From contig CAZXYS010000013.1 of assembly GCA_964645005.1 (NCBI GenBank), positions 1 to 64,000 on the forward strand: a stretch of DNA of 64,000 bases. The letters are read 5' to 3'. The translations under genes and the position numbers were made by a program. The notes under the pieces are model-generated. The model saw nothing but the letters and a program-made list of their open reading frames with translations. It was not told the origin of the DNA and searched no databases. The stretch comes from CAZXYS01 sp964645005. GTDB taxonomy: Bacteria; Bacteroidota; Ignavibacteria; Kapaibacteriales; UBA2268. This document shows, piece after piece, positions 8,581-16,941 of this stretch (its first letter is position 1; each line of letters begins with the position of its first letter).

Positions 8581-9624
8581 TCAATAGTTAGCCGATAATG
8601 TCTCCGAAACATGCTGCACCAGCGAAATCATCCTTGAATAATTCATACGCTTTGGACCAATAAGTCCGATAGCGCCTCCCGCAGCTCCCAGTTTGTAAGC
8701 GCTGGTTATCAGACTATAGTCATTCAGGGCTTCGTGTTCCATTTCCTGACCGATCATCACATGTATATCTTTTTCGGTTATATCTTCAGTTTTTTCAAGT
8801 AGATGGATAATAATGTCCTCATCTTCGATAATCTCTATAACACTTCGGATATTCTCGGGATTCTCAAATTCGGGATGGTGAATCAGATTCTTCGCGCCGG
8901 AAATAAGTATCCTGCCCTGCGAACTCTGCCCTTCGAATATCTTATCCACCGAATCCACGAAAAGCCTTACCAGCGGCATATCTTTTTTGTCGAAATCCTC
9001 AATGAGTTCCGAAAAATTATTTCGCAGGAAGCTCAACGGCTTGCCGCTTACTTTTTCATTTATATAGCTGGTTATCTCGCCGATATGGTCGGGATCTATA
9101 TCGAAATCGGCTTCCAGCGTGACAGTATGGACATTATTCGAGTCGAGGGCTACTACGACGAGAATCCTTGTCGAAGTAAGCGATACCACTTCAATCTTCT
9201 GTACCTTAAGTTCTTTCAGATTGGGTATTTGGACTATGCTTAGATAGCGGGAAAGCATACCCAGAATTTTCGACGCATGATTCAGGACTTTGGGAGCGTC
9301 GGAACCTTCAAGATTCTTTTGCAATTCCTTCAATTCCTTGCCGGACAGATTTTCCTGTTCCATCAGGTTATCCACGTAAATGCGGTAGCCTTTGTCTGTG
9401 GGGATTCGTCCTGCCGAAGTATGCGGATGGGTGATGACCTCGCATTCCTCCAGTTTTGCCATTACATTGCGAATGGTTGCCGGACTGATTTTCAGATCTT
9501 CTTTCAGGTAATCAGATAGATACTTAGATCCCACCGGCGATGCCCGCAGGACATATAGTTGGACAATTGTTCTTAGAATTGCCTTATCTCTATCATTAAG
9601 TTCCGTGTCGAGAGACTTGCTCAT
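8581..9624 (-). CDS. hrcA: Heat-inducible transcription repressor HrcA
   Basis: 347 residues, typical for HrcA. An N-terminal winged-helix DNA-binding domain (residues about 5-75, ILRTIVQLYVLRASPVGSKYL and SPATIRNVMAKLE) is followed by the GAF-like effector domain and the C-terminal GAIGLIGPKRMNYSRMI signature. The family represses groE/dnaK operons through CIRCE elements. The usual grpE-dnaK-dnaJ neighbours are absent here; coaD lies 75 bases upstream on the same strand and may be co-transcribed. No CIRCE repeat was seen next to it. Confidence 0.96.
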   Translation of the reverse strand: MSKSLDTELNDRDKAILRTIVQLYVLRASPVGSKYLSDYLKEDLKISPATIRNVMAKLEECEVITHPHTSAGRIPTDKGYRIYVDNLMEQENLSGKELKELQKNLEGSDAPKVLNHASKILGMLSRYLSIVQIPNLKELKVQKIEVVSLTSTRILVVVALDSNNVHTVTLEADFDIDPDHIGEITSYINEKVSGKPLSFLRNNFSELIEDFDKKDMPLVRLFVDSVDKIFEGQSSQGRILISGAKNLIHHPEFENPENIRSVIEIIEDEDIIIHLLEKTEDITEKDIHVMIGQEMEHEALNDYSLITSAYKLGAAGGAIGLIGPKRMNYSRMISLVQHVSETLSANY

Positions 9625-9699
9625 GACTATCGAAATCTATTTTTCTAACATTTTTATCTTTATAAAAGAAGTAAAAACTCAATATAAATTTTTTACTTC

Positions 9700-10182
9700 T
9701 TACCCCTCAAATTTTTGCGATAATTTTTCAGCGACTACAGGCGGAACGAATTCGCTTACATCCTGTTTTAATCTGCCTAACTCCCTGACTATACTGGAAT
9801 TGAGATAAGTGTAGTTCTCATTCGGCAGCATGAAAACAGTGTCAACCTGCGGTTGCAGCTTTCTGTTCATCAGTGCTATCTGAAATTCATATTCAAAGTC
9901 CGAAACAGCACGGATACCTCGAATAAGTGCCACTGCCCCCTTATCTTTTGCGAAATCCACGATAAGTCCTTTGTGAGTAAGGACTTCTACATTATTCAGG
10001 TAGAGTAGTGATTCCATCGCCATCTCAAGACGCTCCTGTTCAGTAAACAGGGTTTGTTTTTTCGAATTGATCGCTATCACGACATATATCTTATCGAACA
10101 ACTGGCTTGCGCGTTCAATGACATCAATATGTCCGTTGGTGATCGGATCGAATGTTCCCGGATATAAAGCTATACGTTCCAT
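9700..10182 (-). CDS. coaD: Phosphopantetheine adenylyltransferase
   Basis: 160 residues, the full family length. It catalyses the penultimate step of coenzyme A synthesis, ATP plus 4'-phosphopantetheine to dephospho-CoA. Seen: the nucleotidyltransferase GTFDPITNGHIDVIERA (T/HxGH motif), RGIRAVSDFEYE, and the SSIVREL motif near the end, equivalent to ISSTxxR. The start ATG is clear. It reads towards hrcA, and a short palindromic repeat lies just upstream. Confidence 0.97.
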   Translation of the reverse strand: MERIALYPGTFDPITNGHIDVIERASQLFDKIYVVIAINSKKQTLFTEQERLEMAMESLLYLNNVEVLTHKGLIVDFAKDKGAVALIRGIRAVSDFEYEFQIALMNRKLQPQVDTVFMLPNENYTYLNSSIVRELGRLKQDVSEFVPPVVAEKLSQKFEG

Positions 10183-10202
10183 GTATTTATGCTGTTTTGT
10201 TC

Positions 10203-10245
10203 AACCACCCCTTAATCACCTCCCTGGTAAGGAGGAGAATTTAAG
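10203..10245. repeat. Short palindromic repeat type C
   Basis: CAACCACCCCTTAATCACC followed by CTGGTAAGGAGG, a degenerate copy of the core found within the 142-bp repeat. Located between coaD and the permease. Confidence 0.6.
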
Positions 10246-10372
10246 ATATTGTGGTTTAATTTCCTAATAGCGCCTTATCTTAACTTTAACCTTTTACCTT
10301 TAACCGTTAACCTTTTTTAAATTAATCAATTAACTTTCAATAAACAAATAATCTATAAATTAATAATAATTC

Positions 10373-11698
10373 TCAATTGAGAACCTTATATCCGACAGAA
10401 TCAATCTCTTTCTTAACTTGCGAGATGTCGTAATCACCTTCTACGTAAGCGGCGTTTTCGTTGAGCTTGACGTCAGCTTTTTCGACGCCGGGAACTTTCG
10501 TGATAGCGCTTCTAACCGTCTCAACGCAGTGGCTGCATGACATTCCTTCTATCTCGATCTTCTGTCTGTCTTGTTCTGCCATCGTTTCTTCCTCTTTAAA
10601 GAATTTACCTTTTATTTTTCTGAATAGTGACATCATAAGCAAAATAAAAAATATTGATCCTAATACCAATTGAAATTCTTTATTTATCAGCATCGCATGT
10701 CCTGTAGTATGTTTGACGAGCGCCACCGGATCCATATTGAAATAACTGAATATAAAATCAAGTAAATACCCGAATGCAATAGCACTCACGGCAATAATTC
10801 CAAGATACATAAAGGCTGTCTTCTTACCGAGAGCATTCATTATTACAGTGAAACTCGCAGCATTTGTAGCCGGTCCCACAGCAAGATAGACAAACGCCAG
10901 TCCCGGTGAAAAGCCTTTCAACAGCAGCGTCACAGCAATGGGAATAGACGCCGTCGCACAGACATACATTGGCGCACCGATGACTATCATTAGCAGCATC
11001 CCTAAAATACCGTCGCTGAATGCGGAATTCGTGAAAAAGCCTTCCGGTATGAAAAAAGCGATAACGCCGGAAATTGCCAGTCCTATCAAAAAATGCACGG
11101 AAATATCATCGAGGAAATTCACGAATGCGTATTTTCCGCTCGCCTGTACCTTGTCTTTAAGTGATTTTTGTTGGGACATATCCGGTTCGCAGCAGTCATC
11201 ATCGCAGCTATCAGCCGCCTGCGGATTGCCGTTTCCGCCGGGCGAGTAGTTATAAGTCTGCGCCTGAAGAGTAGGCAGTTTCTTTTCCTTTTTGGTAACA
11301 GCCTCGATAAAGCTGCCGCTGAAAATGCCCATTATAAATGCGGCAATCGGTCGGAAAATTGCGAAGACCCATCCCATCATTCCATAAGTAGCAAGAATGC
11401 TGTCAACACCTGTCTGGGGCGTCGATACGAGGAATGACACCGTCGAGCCTTTTGTGGCGCCGCCCTTAGACATATAGACTGCCGTAGGCACCACGCCGCA
11501 GGAACACAGCGGCAGCGGCACGCCGAGCAGCGACGCCTTCAGCACCGACCAGAAGTTCTTCTTGCCGACATGCCTGGTCAGCATTTCCTTGGTGACGAGC
11601 ATATTCAGCAGACCGACAAATATCAAGCCGATCATCAGATATGGCGCCATCTCAAGGAAAAGCCAGGCAATCTCTTTAGCTATATCTATTAAAAACAT
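10373..11698 (-). CDS. SO_0444-type metal efflux permease with C-terminal HMA domain
   Basis: 441 residues. Residues 1-350 are a polytopic DUF318/YraQ-type permease with the signature LPLCSCGVVPTAVYMSKGGA and a second half TASIPIAVTLLLKGFSPG. The loop between the halves has a cysteine cluster (CDDDCCEP), a plausible metal-sensing or docking site. Residues about 375-441 are a heavy-metal-associated domain (IEGMSCSHCVETVRSAI). The SO_0444 family is linked to Cu/Zn export, and the fused HMA domain supports a soft-metal substrate. No ArsR/CsoR regulator is adjacent. Confidence 0.9.
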   Translation of the reverse strand: MFLIDIAKEIAWLFLEMAPYLMIGLIFVGLLNMLVTKEMLTRHVGKKNFWSVLKASLLGVPLPLCSCGVVPTAVYMSKGGATKGSTVSFLVSTPQTGVDSILATYGMMGWVFAIFRPIAAFIMGIFSGSFIEAVTKKEKKLPTLQAQTYNYSPGGNGNPQAADSCDDDCCEPDMSQQKSLKDKVQASGKYAFVNFLDDISVHFLIGLAISGVIAFFIPEGFFTNSAFSDGILGMLLMIVIGAPMYVCATASIPIAVTLLLKGFSPGLAFVYLAVGPATNAASFTVIMNALGKKTAFMYLGIIAVSAIAFGYLLDFIFSYFNMDPVALVKHTTGHAMLINKEFQLVLGSIFFILLMMSLFRKIKGKFFKEEETMAEQDRQKIEIEGMSCSHCVETVRSAITKVPGVEKADVKLNENAAYVEGDYDISQVKKEIDSVGYKVLN

Positions 11699-11819
11699 TA
11701 TAGTCTCAATTAAATTGCCAAATATTCATATACTCAACAATTTAGAAGTATAGAGGAAGGAATTATTTTTTTAGGTTTGGCTTATAATTAATTTATGTGA
11801 TACAATGAAATCTTTGATA

Positions 11820-12230
11820 TTACATATAAGCCTCGTTAATTATATTCATTGCCTCCGTCCCGATTTGATTTAGCTTCTTATGAGGTGATCTGTTAAACTC
11901 AAGAGGCATACCCCAGTATAATAGCTGCTCATTATCAAAAGCAAAGATGTAATACGGCTTCCATTTTCCTCCTTGCAGCGGAGCATATTTTTTAGTGATC
12001 AAAATTTTTGCGTCGTTGCTGCCGTCGACCTTGTCGCTAATGTCATACATATCAGTTTGGGGATCATTAATGATTTCAACATCTTCGTTGTCATAATCAT
12101 TAGATTCCAAAATTGAGATGACCTCTTCAACAGACATATTTTTCTCGATCAACATAAGTCTTTGATAGGCTATTGATGAGCAAGAAAAAAGTGCGATTGC
12201 TATAATAAATATTAATATTTTATTTGTCAT
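11820..12230 (-). CDS. Small lipoprotein, paralogous trio member 1
   Basis: 136 residues: type II signal peptide ending FSCSS (Cys17), then an alpha/beta domain resembling the SmpA/BamE fold (IEKNMSVEEVISILES). The C-terminal pattern FAFDNEQLLYWGMPLEF..SP..KLNQIG is shared with the next two genes upstream on the same strand. Envelope protein of unknown role. The three genes are closely packed and probably form an operon read right to left. Confidence 0.75.
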   Translation of the reverse strand: MTNKILIFIIAIALFSCSSIAYQRLMLIEKNMSVEEVISILESNDYDNEDVEIINDPQTDMYDISDKVDGSNDAKILITKKYAPLQGGKWKPYYIFAFDNEQLLYWGMPLEFNRSPHKKLNQIGTEAMNIINEAYM

Positions 12231-12258
12231 TTTGAAACCTTCAACATATTATTTAATA

Positions 12259-12693
12259 TTAATTAACTTGCTCAATTTCCTGTGCTATTTTACGGATTTT
12301 ATTATCAGGATTTCTTTTTAACTCGTATAGAAATCCCCAATAAAATAAACTGTCTGACTCAAACATTAGGTAAAAATCAGTCATCTCAAATTCAACAACT
12401 TTTTTATTTCTATTAGTCGGTCTATCATAATTTCCAGTTGTCGGATTATATCCTCGTATAGAGTCAGATTCAGGAACTGATTGGCTGGCATAACTTGTTA
12501 TAATTTTTGTTGATAGAATTTTGTAGTTTTTCCCATCCGCCGTTACTGTATTACTCTTATGTTTCGCATCAATTTTCTGACTGGCTGTGTCGAAACTATC
12601 TCCCTTTTGCAATTGATTGATATTATTATAGAATGCCGTAGTTTTACATGAAAACAAAAGAGGCACAAGCGCTATTAATAGTAAATATCTCAT
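12259..12693 (-). CDS. Small lipoprotein, paralogous trio member 2
   Basis: 144 residues with a lipobox LFSC (Cys16) and a BamE-like start (INQLQKGDSFDTASQKI). The C-terminal signature MFESDSLFYWGFLYELKRNPDNKIRKIAQEI is similar to its neighbours. It is 21 bases from the third paralogue, consistent with tandem duplication. Function unknown. Confidence 0.75.
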   Translation of the reverse strand: MRYLLLIALVPLLFSCKTTAFYNNINQLQKGDSFDTASQKIDAKHKSNTVTADGKNYKILSTKIITSYASQSVPESDSIRGYNPTTGNYDRPTNRNKKVVEFEMTDFYLMFESDSLFYWGFLYELKRNPDNKIRKIAQEIEQVN

Positions 12694-12714
12694 AATGTTA
12701 ACCTTTATTTTTTA

Positions 12715-13134
12715 TTAAAGATATTTTTCAAAAATTATATCGGAAATATTTTTACCAATTTTTCTTATTTTTCCATCATCAGATTTCAAGTAGTCTTCCG
12801 GGTAACCCCAAAATATCAATTTGCCATCCTCGAAAGTCAGGGCTGTATATGTTGTTACCAAATTACTACGACCAAACAATACAAGTAGGGAGTGTTCAGA
12901 TTCATACAAATGTGTTTCATAAACGATTACCTCAATTCCAGGCATATCATCAACTTTATAGACATTTTCAAATTTTACGTTAAAATCGCCGGGTTTCCCG
13001 TCTTCGGAGAAATGGGTGATATCCTCGCCGAAATTACACTCATTTAACCCTGCATAAGATAAAAATTGGCTCGCACATGAAAAGAGTAGTGTAAGCGGAA
13101 TAATTAAAATTAATAAACGAATGTGTCGGTACAT
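12715..13134 (-). CDS. Small lipoprotein, paralogous trio member 3
   Basis: 139 residues from the ATG at 13134, which is preceded by AAGGGG and begins a proper type II signal peptide (LTLLFSC, Cys19). A frame extending further upstream would bury this signal and is rejected. The C-terminal signature LTFEDGKLIFWGYPEDYLKSDDGKIRKIG matches the two downstream paralogues. First gene of the presumed operon. Function unknown. Confidence 0.75.
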   Translation of the reverse strand: MYRHIRLLILIIPLTLLFSCASQFLSYAGLNECNFGEDITHFSEDGKPGDFNVKFENVYKVDDMPGIEVIVYETHLYESEHSLLVLFGRSNLVTTYTALTFEDGKLIFWGYPEDYLKSDDGKIRKIGKNISDIIFEKYL

Positions 13135-13277
13135 TTTGACCCCTTGAATTAAATTGACAAATAACCTCATTTGCAAGTTACTAAAAAAACTTGTAAATGG
13201 AATTATTTTATATTTTTTTAATTTATTATATGGATTGATATTTGGGAATCTATTTAAATAAATGTACAAATGGCTTA

Positions 13278-13736
13278 TCATCCAACAAACCCGCTCACAG
13301 TCCCGCCTACCACAATGCCGAAAACTATATGGCTGAGCATATAGGCTATGGCGGCGGATAGTCCGGCAGAGCGGTATTTTTCGACTGGATGGTTCTCGGC
13401 AATGATAACGATGATAAGCGTAGAAGCAACTATGCCATGCGAAACACCTGTAATTAGGGCTAAAATTATATAGCTTGCCTCGATTGGCGGACTTATCAAA
13501 TGCATTATAACAATGTAAAGTGCAGCAAAAATAAGTCCCCAGCCGTAATGCATAATGATACCTGCTTTGAATGAGCCTTTCTCACCCTTTGAAATATAAC
13601 TACCTAATATACAGATGAGGTCCGTCTAGTACTTAGATTTTACAAATAGATACAGCAGGATAGTCATCGCGGATGCAGCCAAAATTTACGAGAGAAATAT
13701 TGTGCCGATCAGCTTTGCAAATGATAAACCAAGCAT
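13278..13736 (-). pseudogene. Small polytopic membrane protein broken by two in-frame stops
   Basis: Reading from the ATG at 13736, the frame MLGLSFAKLIGTIFLS is interrupted by TAA, continues through a hydrophobic segment to a TAG, then stays in the same frame to 13278. The surviving 91-residue C-terminal part (from ATG 13553) has three hydrophobic helices and the loop AENHPVEKYRSAGLSAA. The 459-base span is a whole number of codons, and hydrophobic character is kept across both stops, so a ~150-residue four- to five-helix protein decayed by nonsense mutation. The family is not recognised. Confidence 0.6.
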
Positions 13737-13872
13737 AGTTTACTCTTTTGTTCAATAATATTAGTTTAAATGATTTATAATTTTAGGCGTGTCCAAAACA
13801 TTGTAAATTGTAAATTCTTATCAAAGTTAGTCGTCATGCGAGTATAAATAATATTAACATTGATTGATCATT

Positions 13873-14397
13873 ATGAATTATTTTGCTTTATTTACTGATG
13901 GCAGCCTTCATCCGAAACTCAAGATTGGTTTCGGAGGATATTTGCTCCTGCCGCTGGATTACCTAAACACGGCTGCACACCAGATAAAAAGGACTTTTAT
14001 AGAAAATCATTTAAAATTGAAGAAATTCACCAATACATCCTCTACTAAACTCGAATTGGAAACCATAATATGGGCATTGGAAGAAACACAGCAAAATTTA
14101 AGTAATTATAATCCATGTAAATTAACGCTTTTTACTGATTCACAGGGAGTCGCGGGATTGTTGAAACGCCGGGAACGGCTTGAGAAAACAAATTTCATAA
14201 GTAAAAGCTCAGGGCTGCCGCTAAATCATTCAGCGCTTTACCGGAAATTTTACAAACTGTATGATTCTATTGGTTTTGATGTTGTCAAAGTGGAAGGTCA
14301 TTCACGCTCATCTACTCATGATACTAAGGATCGCATTTTCTCCTATCTTGATAAATTTGTCAGAAAAAAAACGAGAGAAATCCAGGTGAATAATTAG
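13873..14397 (+). CDS. RNase H-fold protein (ribonuclease HI-like)
   Basis: 174 residues from the ATG at 13873; an in-frame TTG nine bases upstream is less likely. The acidic residues of the RNase H site are in place: ALFTDGS (Asp), TKLELETIIWAL (Glu), LTLFTDSQG (Asp), and a final Asp in the region after VKVEGHS. Such proteins cut RNA in RNA-DNA hybrids. It diverges from classical RnhA and has no partner nearby, so its substrate is inferred from fold only. Confidence 0.78.
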   Translation: MNYFALFTDGSLHPKLKIGFGGYLLLPLDYLNTAAHQIKRTFIENHLKLKKFTNTSSTKLELETIIWALEETQQNLSNYNPCKLTLFTDSQGVAGLLKRRERLEKTNFISKSSGLPLNHSALYRKFYKLYDSIGFDVVKVEGHSRSSTHDTKDRIFSYLDKFVRKKTREIQVNN

Positions 14398-14438
14398 CAT
14401 GATGTTGACAGGTCTAATCTTTATTATAATGATCATTA

Positions 14439-15197
14439 TCACTCAAATATAGTTTTATAAATAGCATCGGCAGCTTCGTCGAATGTCACTGCCCTGCCGC
14501 AGACCTCTTTCATTGTGGCACTGTGTTTCTTAGTGTAATCCATGAGCATCTGCCGCCGTTCCTCGGAATCTACTGAAGCAACTTGTGCAAGCTGCTCATG
14601 ACCATCTCCAAGTAATATCGAGCCATGCTGAAGAAGCGTATCCCCGAAAAGCCGCTGAGCGCTGCCAACTATCTTTTTTCCTTCCCACTCTATCTCATAA
14701 CGGGCGGAGCTGGCAAAACATGAGACTGACAACCCCTGCCTTTTATACATTTCGCGGAAGTCTGGCTGGGACTTTTCGAAACCTATCACTTCACCGCCAA
14801 TTTTTTGTAATCCTTTTAATAAAACTATGTGGATTTCTCTGTACATATCATGAACTGTCTTGTGCTCAGGGAGGGTTAGAACAACAGAATATGTAATCTC
14901 GCCGGCATGGAGCACTGCACGACCTCCCGTAGGACGGCGGACAATGTCAAAGCCTCGCTCATCTGTTCTTTCCTTGAGAATATCTGTTTCTTTCTGGTTA
15001 TAGCCAAGTGAAACAGACCAGGGATCCCATCCATACAACCGGAACATTGGTAAAGCCTCTCCGTTGGAAAAAGCCTGGGTTCGGCTATAATCGAAGTCCA
15101 TATTAAATTGCCCCGCCGCAAAGCCATTGTTTATGAACTCGAATTTATCTCCGAAAAATTCATTAAGTCTAGTATTCTCAATTATTTCTTTCTTCAT
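14439..15197 (-). CDS. Lipoate-protein ligase A / LipM-type octanoyltransferase
   Basis: 252 residues of the biotin/lipoate A/B ligase fold: RLYGWDPWSVSLGYNQ, RRPTGGRAVLH (lipoyl-binding loop), SCFASSARYEI, KKIVGSAQRLFGDTLLQHGSILL. The cysteine in SCF sits where LipM octanoyltransferases have their acyl-enzyme Cys, which favours LipM over an ATP-dependent ligase, although both share these motifs. It attaches octanoyl or lipoyl groups to carrier domains of 2-oxoacid dehydrogenases and GcvH. Single gene. Confidence 0.88.
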   Translation of the reverse strand: MKKEIIENTRLNEFFGDKFEFINNGFAAGQFNMDFDYSRTQAFSNGEALPMFRLYGWDPWSVSLGYNQKETDILKERTDERGFDIVRRPTGGRAVLHAGEITYSVVLTLPEHKTVHDMYREIHIVLLKGLQKIGGEVIGFEKSQPDFREMYKRQGLSVSCFASSARYEIEWEGKKIVGSAQRLFGDTLLQHGSILLGDGHEQLAQVASVDSEERRQMLMDYTKKHSATMKEVCGRAVTFDEAADAIYKTIFE

Positions 15198-15318
15198 TGA
15201 GCCGGTTAGTCTATTAATTTATAAAACCCTGCAAAAGTAACAAAAATTAAAATCGTCATAAATACGTAATTATTTTATATTTTTAACAATTTTATAAGGT
15301 ATACGATAAGGAAAAGGA

Positions 15319-15951
15319 ATGTCTTTCGAATCTTCACCAATAGCAATAATAATTTTCATAGCTACAATAGGAATAAGTCTTTATGCAATGTACGGGAATC
15401 AAAGGATTTACTCGCTTTTTATATTGCACCCATGGAGCCTTGTAAGGGAAAAACAATGGCATCAATTCATCAGCAGCGGGCTCATTCATGCAGACCTTAC
15501 CCATTTGATATTTAATATGATAACATTTTATTTCTTTGCTTTCCGATTAGAACACATCTTTAACATACAATTTGGTGTGCCTTTTGGATCTCTGGCATTC
15601 CTCATTCTTTATGTTGGCAGCCTTATCCTCAGTGATATAAGTACAGTACTAAAAAATAAGGATAATCCCGAATATCGCGCTCTGGGAGCATCAGGAGCTA
15701 TATCCGGGGTGCTTTTCAGCTATATATTATTCGATCCGCTGACAGGTATTTATATTTTCTTCATACCCATTCCAATCCCCGCATTTATATTTGCCGGACT
15801 GTATTTACTTTATTGCTTCTATGCAGCAAGAAGGATGGCAGGATTCATCAACCACGACGCGCATATGTGGGGAGCTCTCTCCGGATTGGTATTAACTATA
15901 ATGATGATACCGCGCGTACTCCCCCATTTTTTCAACTCCATTTTTGGGTAA
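15319..15951 (+). CDS. Rhomboid-family intramembrane serine protease
   Basis: 210 residues with six hydrophobic helices. The catalytic serine lies in GASGAISG and the histidine in GFINHDAHMWGALSG; the HxxxN-type helix is SSGLIHADLTHLIFNM. The length is typical of a minimal six-helix bacterial rhomboid. It cleaves transmembrane segments of substrate proteins within the inner membrane. AAGGAAAAGGA precedes the ATG. Divergently oriented from the lipoate gene. Confidence 0.92.
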   Translation: MSFESSPIAIIIFIATIGISLYAMYGNQRIYSLFILHPWSLVREKQWHQFISSGLIHADLTHLIFNMITFYFFAFRLEHIFNIQFGVPFGSLAFLILYVGSLILSDISTVLKNKDNPEYRALGASGAISGVLFSYILFDPLTGIYIFFIPIPIPAFIFAGLYLLYCFYAARRMAGFINHDAHMWGALSGLVLTIMMIPRVLPHFFNSIFG

Positions 15952-16143
15952 ACCGGTTTTTTGCATTTGGAAAAACTTTAATCTCCATATTCCCATATTC
16001 ACAGAGATTTTTCAAGTGGAAGAGGGGGGGGAAAGCATCTTCTAATAAATTATTTGGTCCAAAAAAGAGCGGAATATTTTTTTATCCCGGATTCACAATA
16101 CAAAAATTACATTTGTGGCAAAAAACAGCTAACTTGCTTCGAA

Positions 16144-16292
16144 CCGTCCCGTCAGTTGTTACATCTGACGGAATTCCCCTCTTTGAGGGGTGCCCGAGCG
16201 AAGTTGCAGCTTAGCGGAAACCACGCTTTAGCGTGGCGGGGCAGGTGGATTCTTATTTAACCCTTGGTTTTTGATAACCCTATGGTAGACCT
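16144..16292. repeat. Dispersed intergenic repeat type D, copy 2 (inverted)
   Basis: Reverse-complement counterpart of 8406-8515: ACATCTGACGGAATTCCCCT, CTTTGAGGGGTGCCCGAGCG and ATTCTTATTTAACCC. It carries an additional hairpin around CCACGCTTTAGCGTGG that is not in copy 1. Confidence 0.8.
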
Positions 16293-16383
16293 GTGTATAC
16301 AAAAGAATTAGATGGGATATTTCAACCCATATTTTGCAATAGGATAAACATATAGTAGAATAAATAGCTTAATCCTAAGAACT

Positions 16384-16437
16384 TAACCACCCCTTCTTTT
16401 CCCCTCCTTAGTAAGGAGGGGATACAGGGGTGGTTTC
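16384..16437. repeat. Short palindromic repeat type C
   Basis: AACCACCCCTTCTTTTCCCC, then CTCCTTAGTAAGGAGGGG and GGGGTGGTTT: a nearly perfect inverted repeat. It is the core of the 142-bp repeat in the opposite orientation. Confidence 0.8.
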
Positions 16438-16675
16438 TCTAATTCTTTTAAATGTACTATGTTCGTAAAAGTGAGTAGTCCTAATGAAATATCCGGGTTC
16501 AATAGAACATAAACAAACCCTTGTTCCCCCTCATTCCCAGCCTTTCTCCCGGCGGGAGAAGGGTGTAAGAATTTCTTGTTGCACTGAAAGTGAGGCTGCC
16601 TCATAAGTGGTAAAATCTCGGGAACTTCATTCTGAGCGCAGCGAAGTTGAGCTTGCGAAATCCCGCTTTAGAGGG

Positions 16676-16734
16676 GAATCCAGTATTCATAAGATTCCTG
16701 CCCTGCTGAAGCAGGGTCTAAAGACATTCGCAAA
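16676..16734. repeat. Dispersed repeat type B (inverted)
   Basis: ATTCCTGCCCTGCTGAAGCA followed by GGGTCTAAAGACATTCGCA, the reverse complement of the blocks at 24351, 25781 and 39158. The core CCTGCTTTAGCAGG is a palindrome. Confidence 0.8.
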
Positions 16735-16912
16735 AATGAAATTCTCTTACTTTTGGGTTACCCTCCGGCACATTTCCCTCAAAGTTGTAATTTGCCTCTT
16801 AATCACAGTAAATCAAGTTAATCAGCGAAATCAGCGGTTCAGATTTCGCACCCTTAACGCCCTTTGCGAGACAAAAATTAATTTAAAATTCAGAACTTAA
16901 AATTTAGAACTC

Positions 16913-16941
16913 TTAAAAGCCTGCAGCCGGTAACCGGCTGC
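16913..16941 (-). terminator. Hairpin terminator of prfB
   Basis: A perfect stem GCAGCCGG/CCGGCTGC with a TTA/TAA loop starts directly after the prfB stop codon. On the minus strand it is followed by AGGCTTTTAAG. The T-run is short, so efficiency is uncertain. Confidence 0.6.

Larger units (their letters stand above)
15952..16912. other. Repeat-rich intergenic region without genes
   Basis: Almost a kilobase without a credible gene. It holds an inverted type D repeat, a type C palindrome, a CTTTCTCCCGGCGGGAGAAGG palindrome near 16550-16572, a GAGGCTGCCTCATAAG block at 16590-16605 and an inverted type B repeat. Open frames here are carried by the repeats. Confidence 0.75.

Noticed and set aside
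8515..9700. CIRCE operator near hrcA
   Set aside because: No TTAGCACTC-N9-GAGTGCTAA-like inverted repeat was found around hrcA, or upstream of clpC.
16550..16572. CTTTCTCCCGGCGGGAGAAGG palindrome as a terminator
   Set aside because: No gene ends nearby and no T-run follows on either strand; it is more likely another dispersed palindrome.
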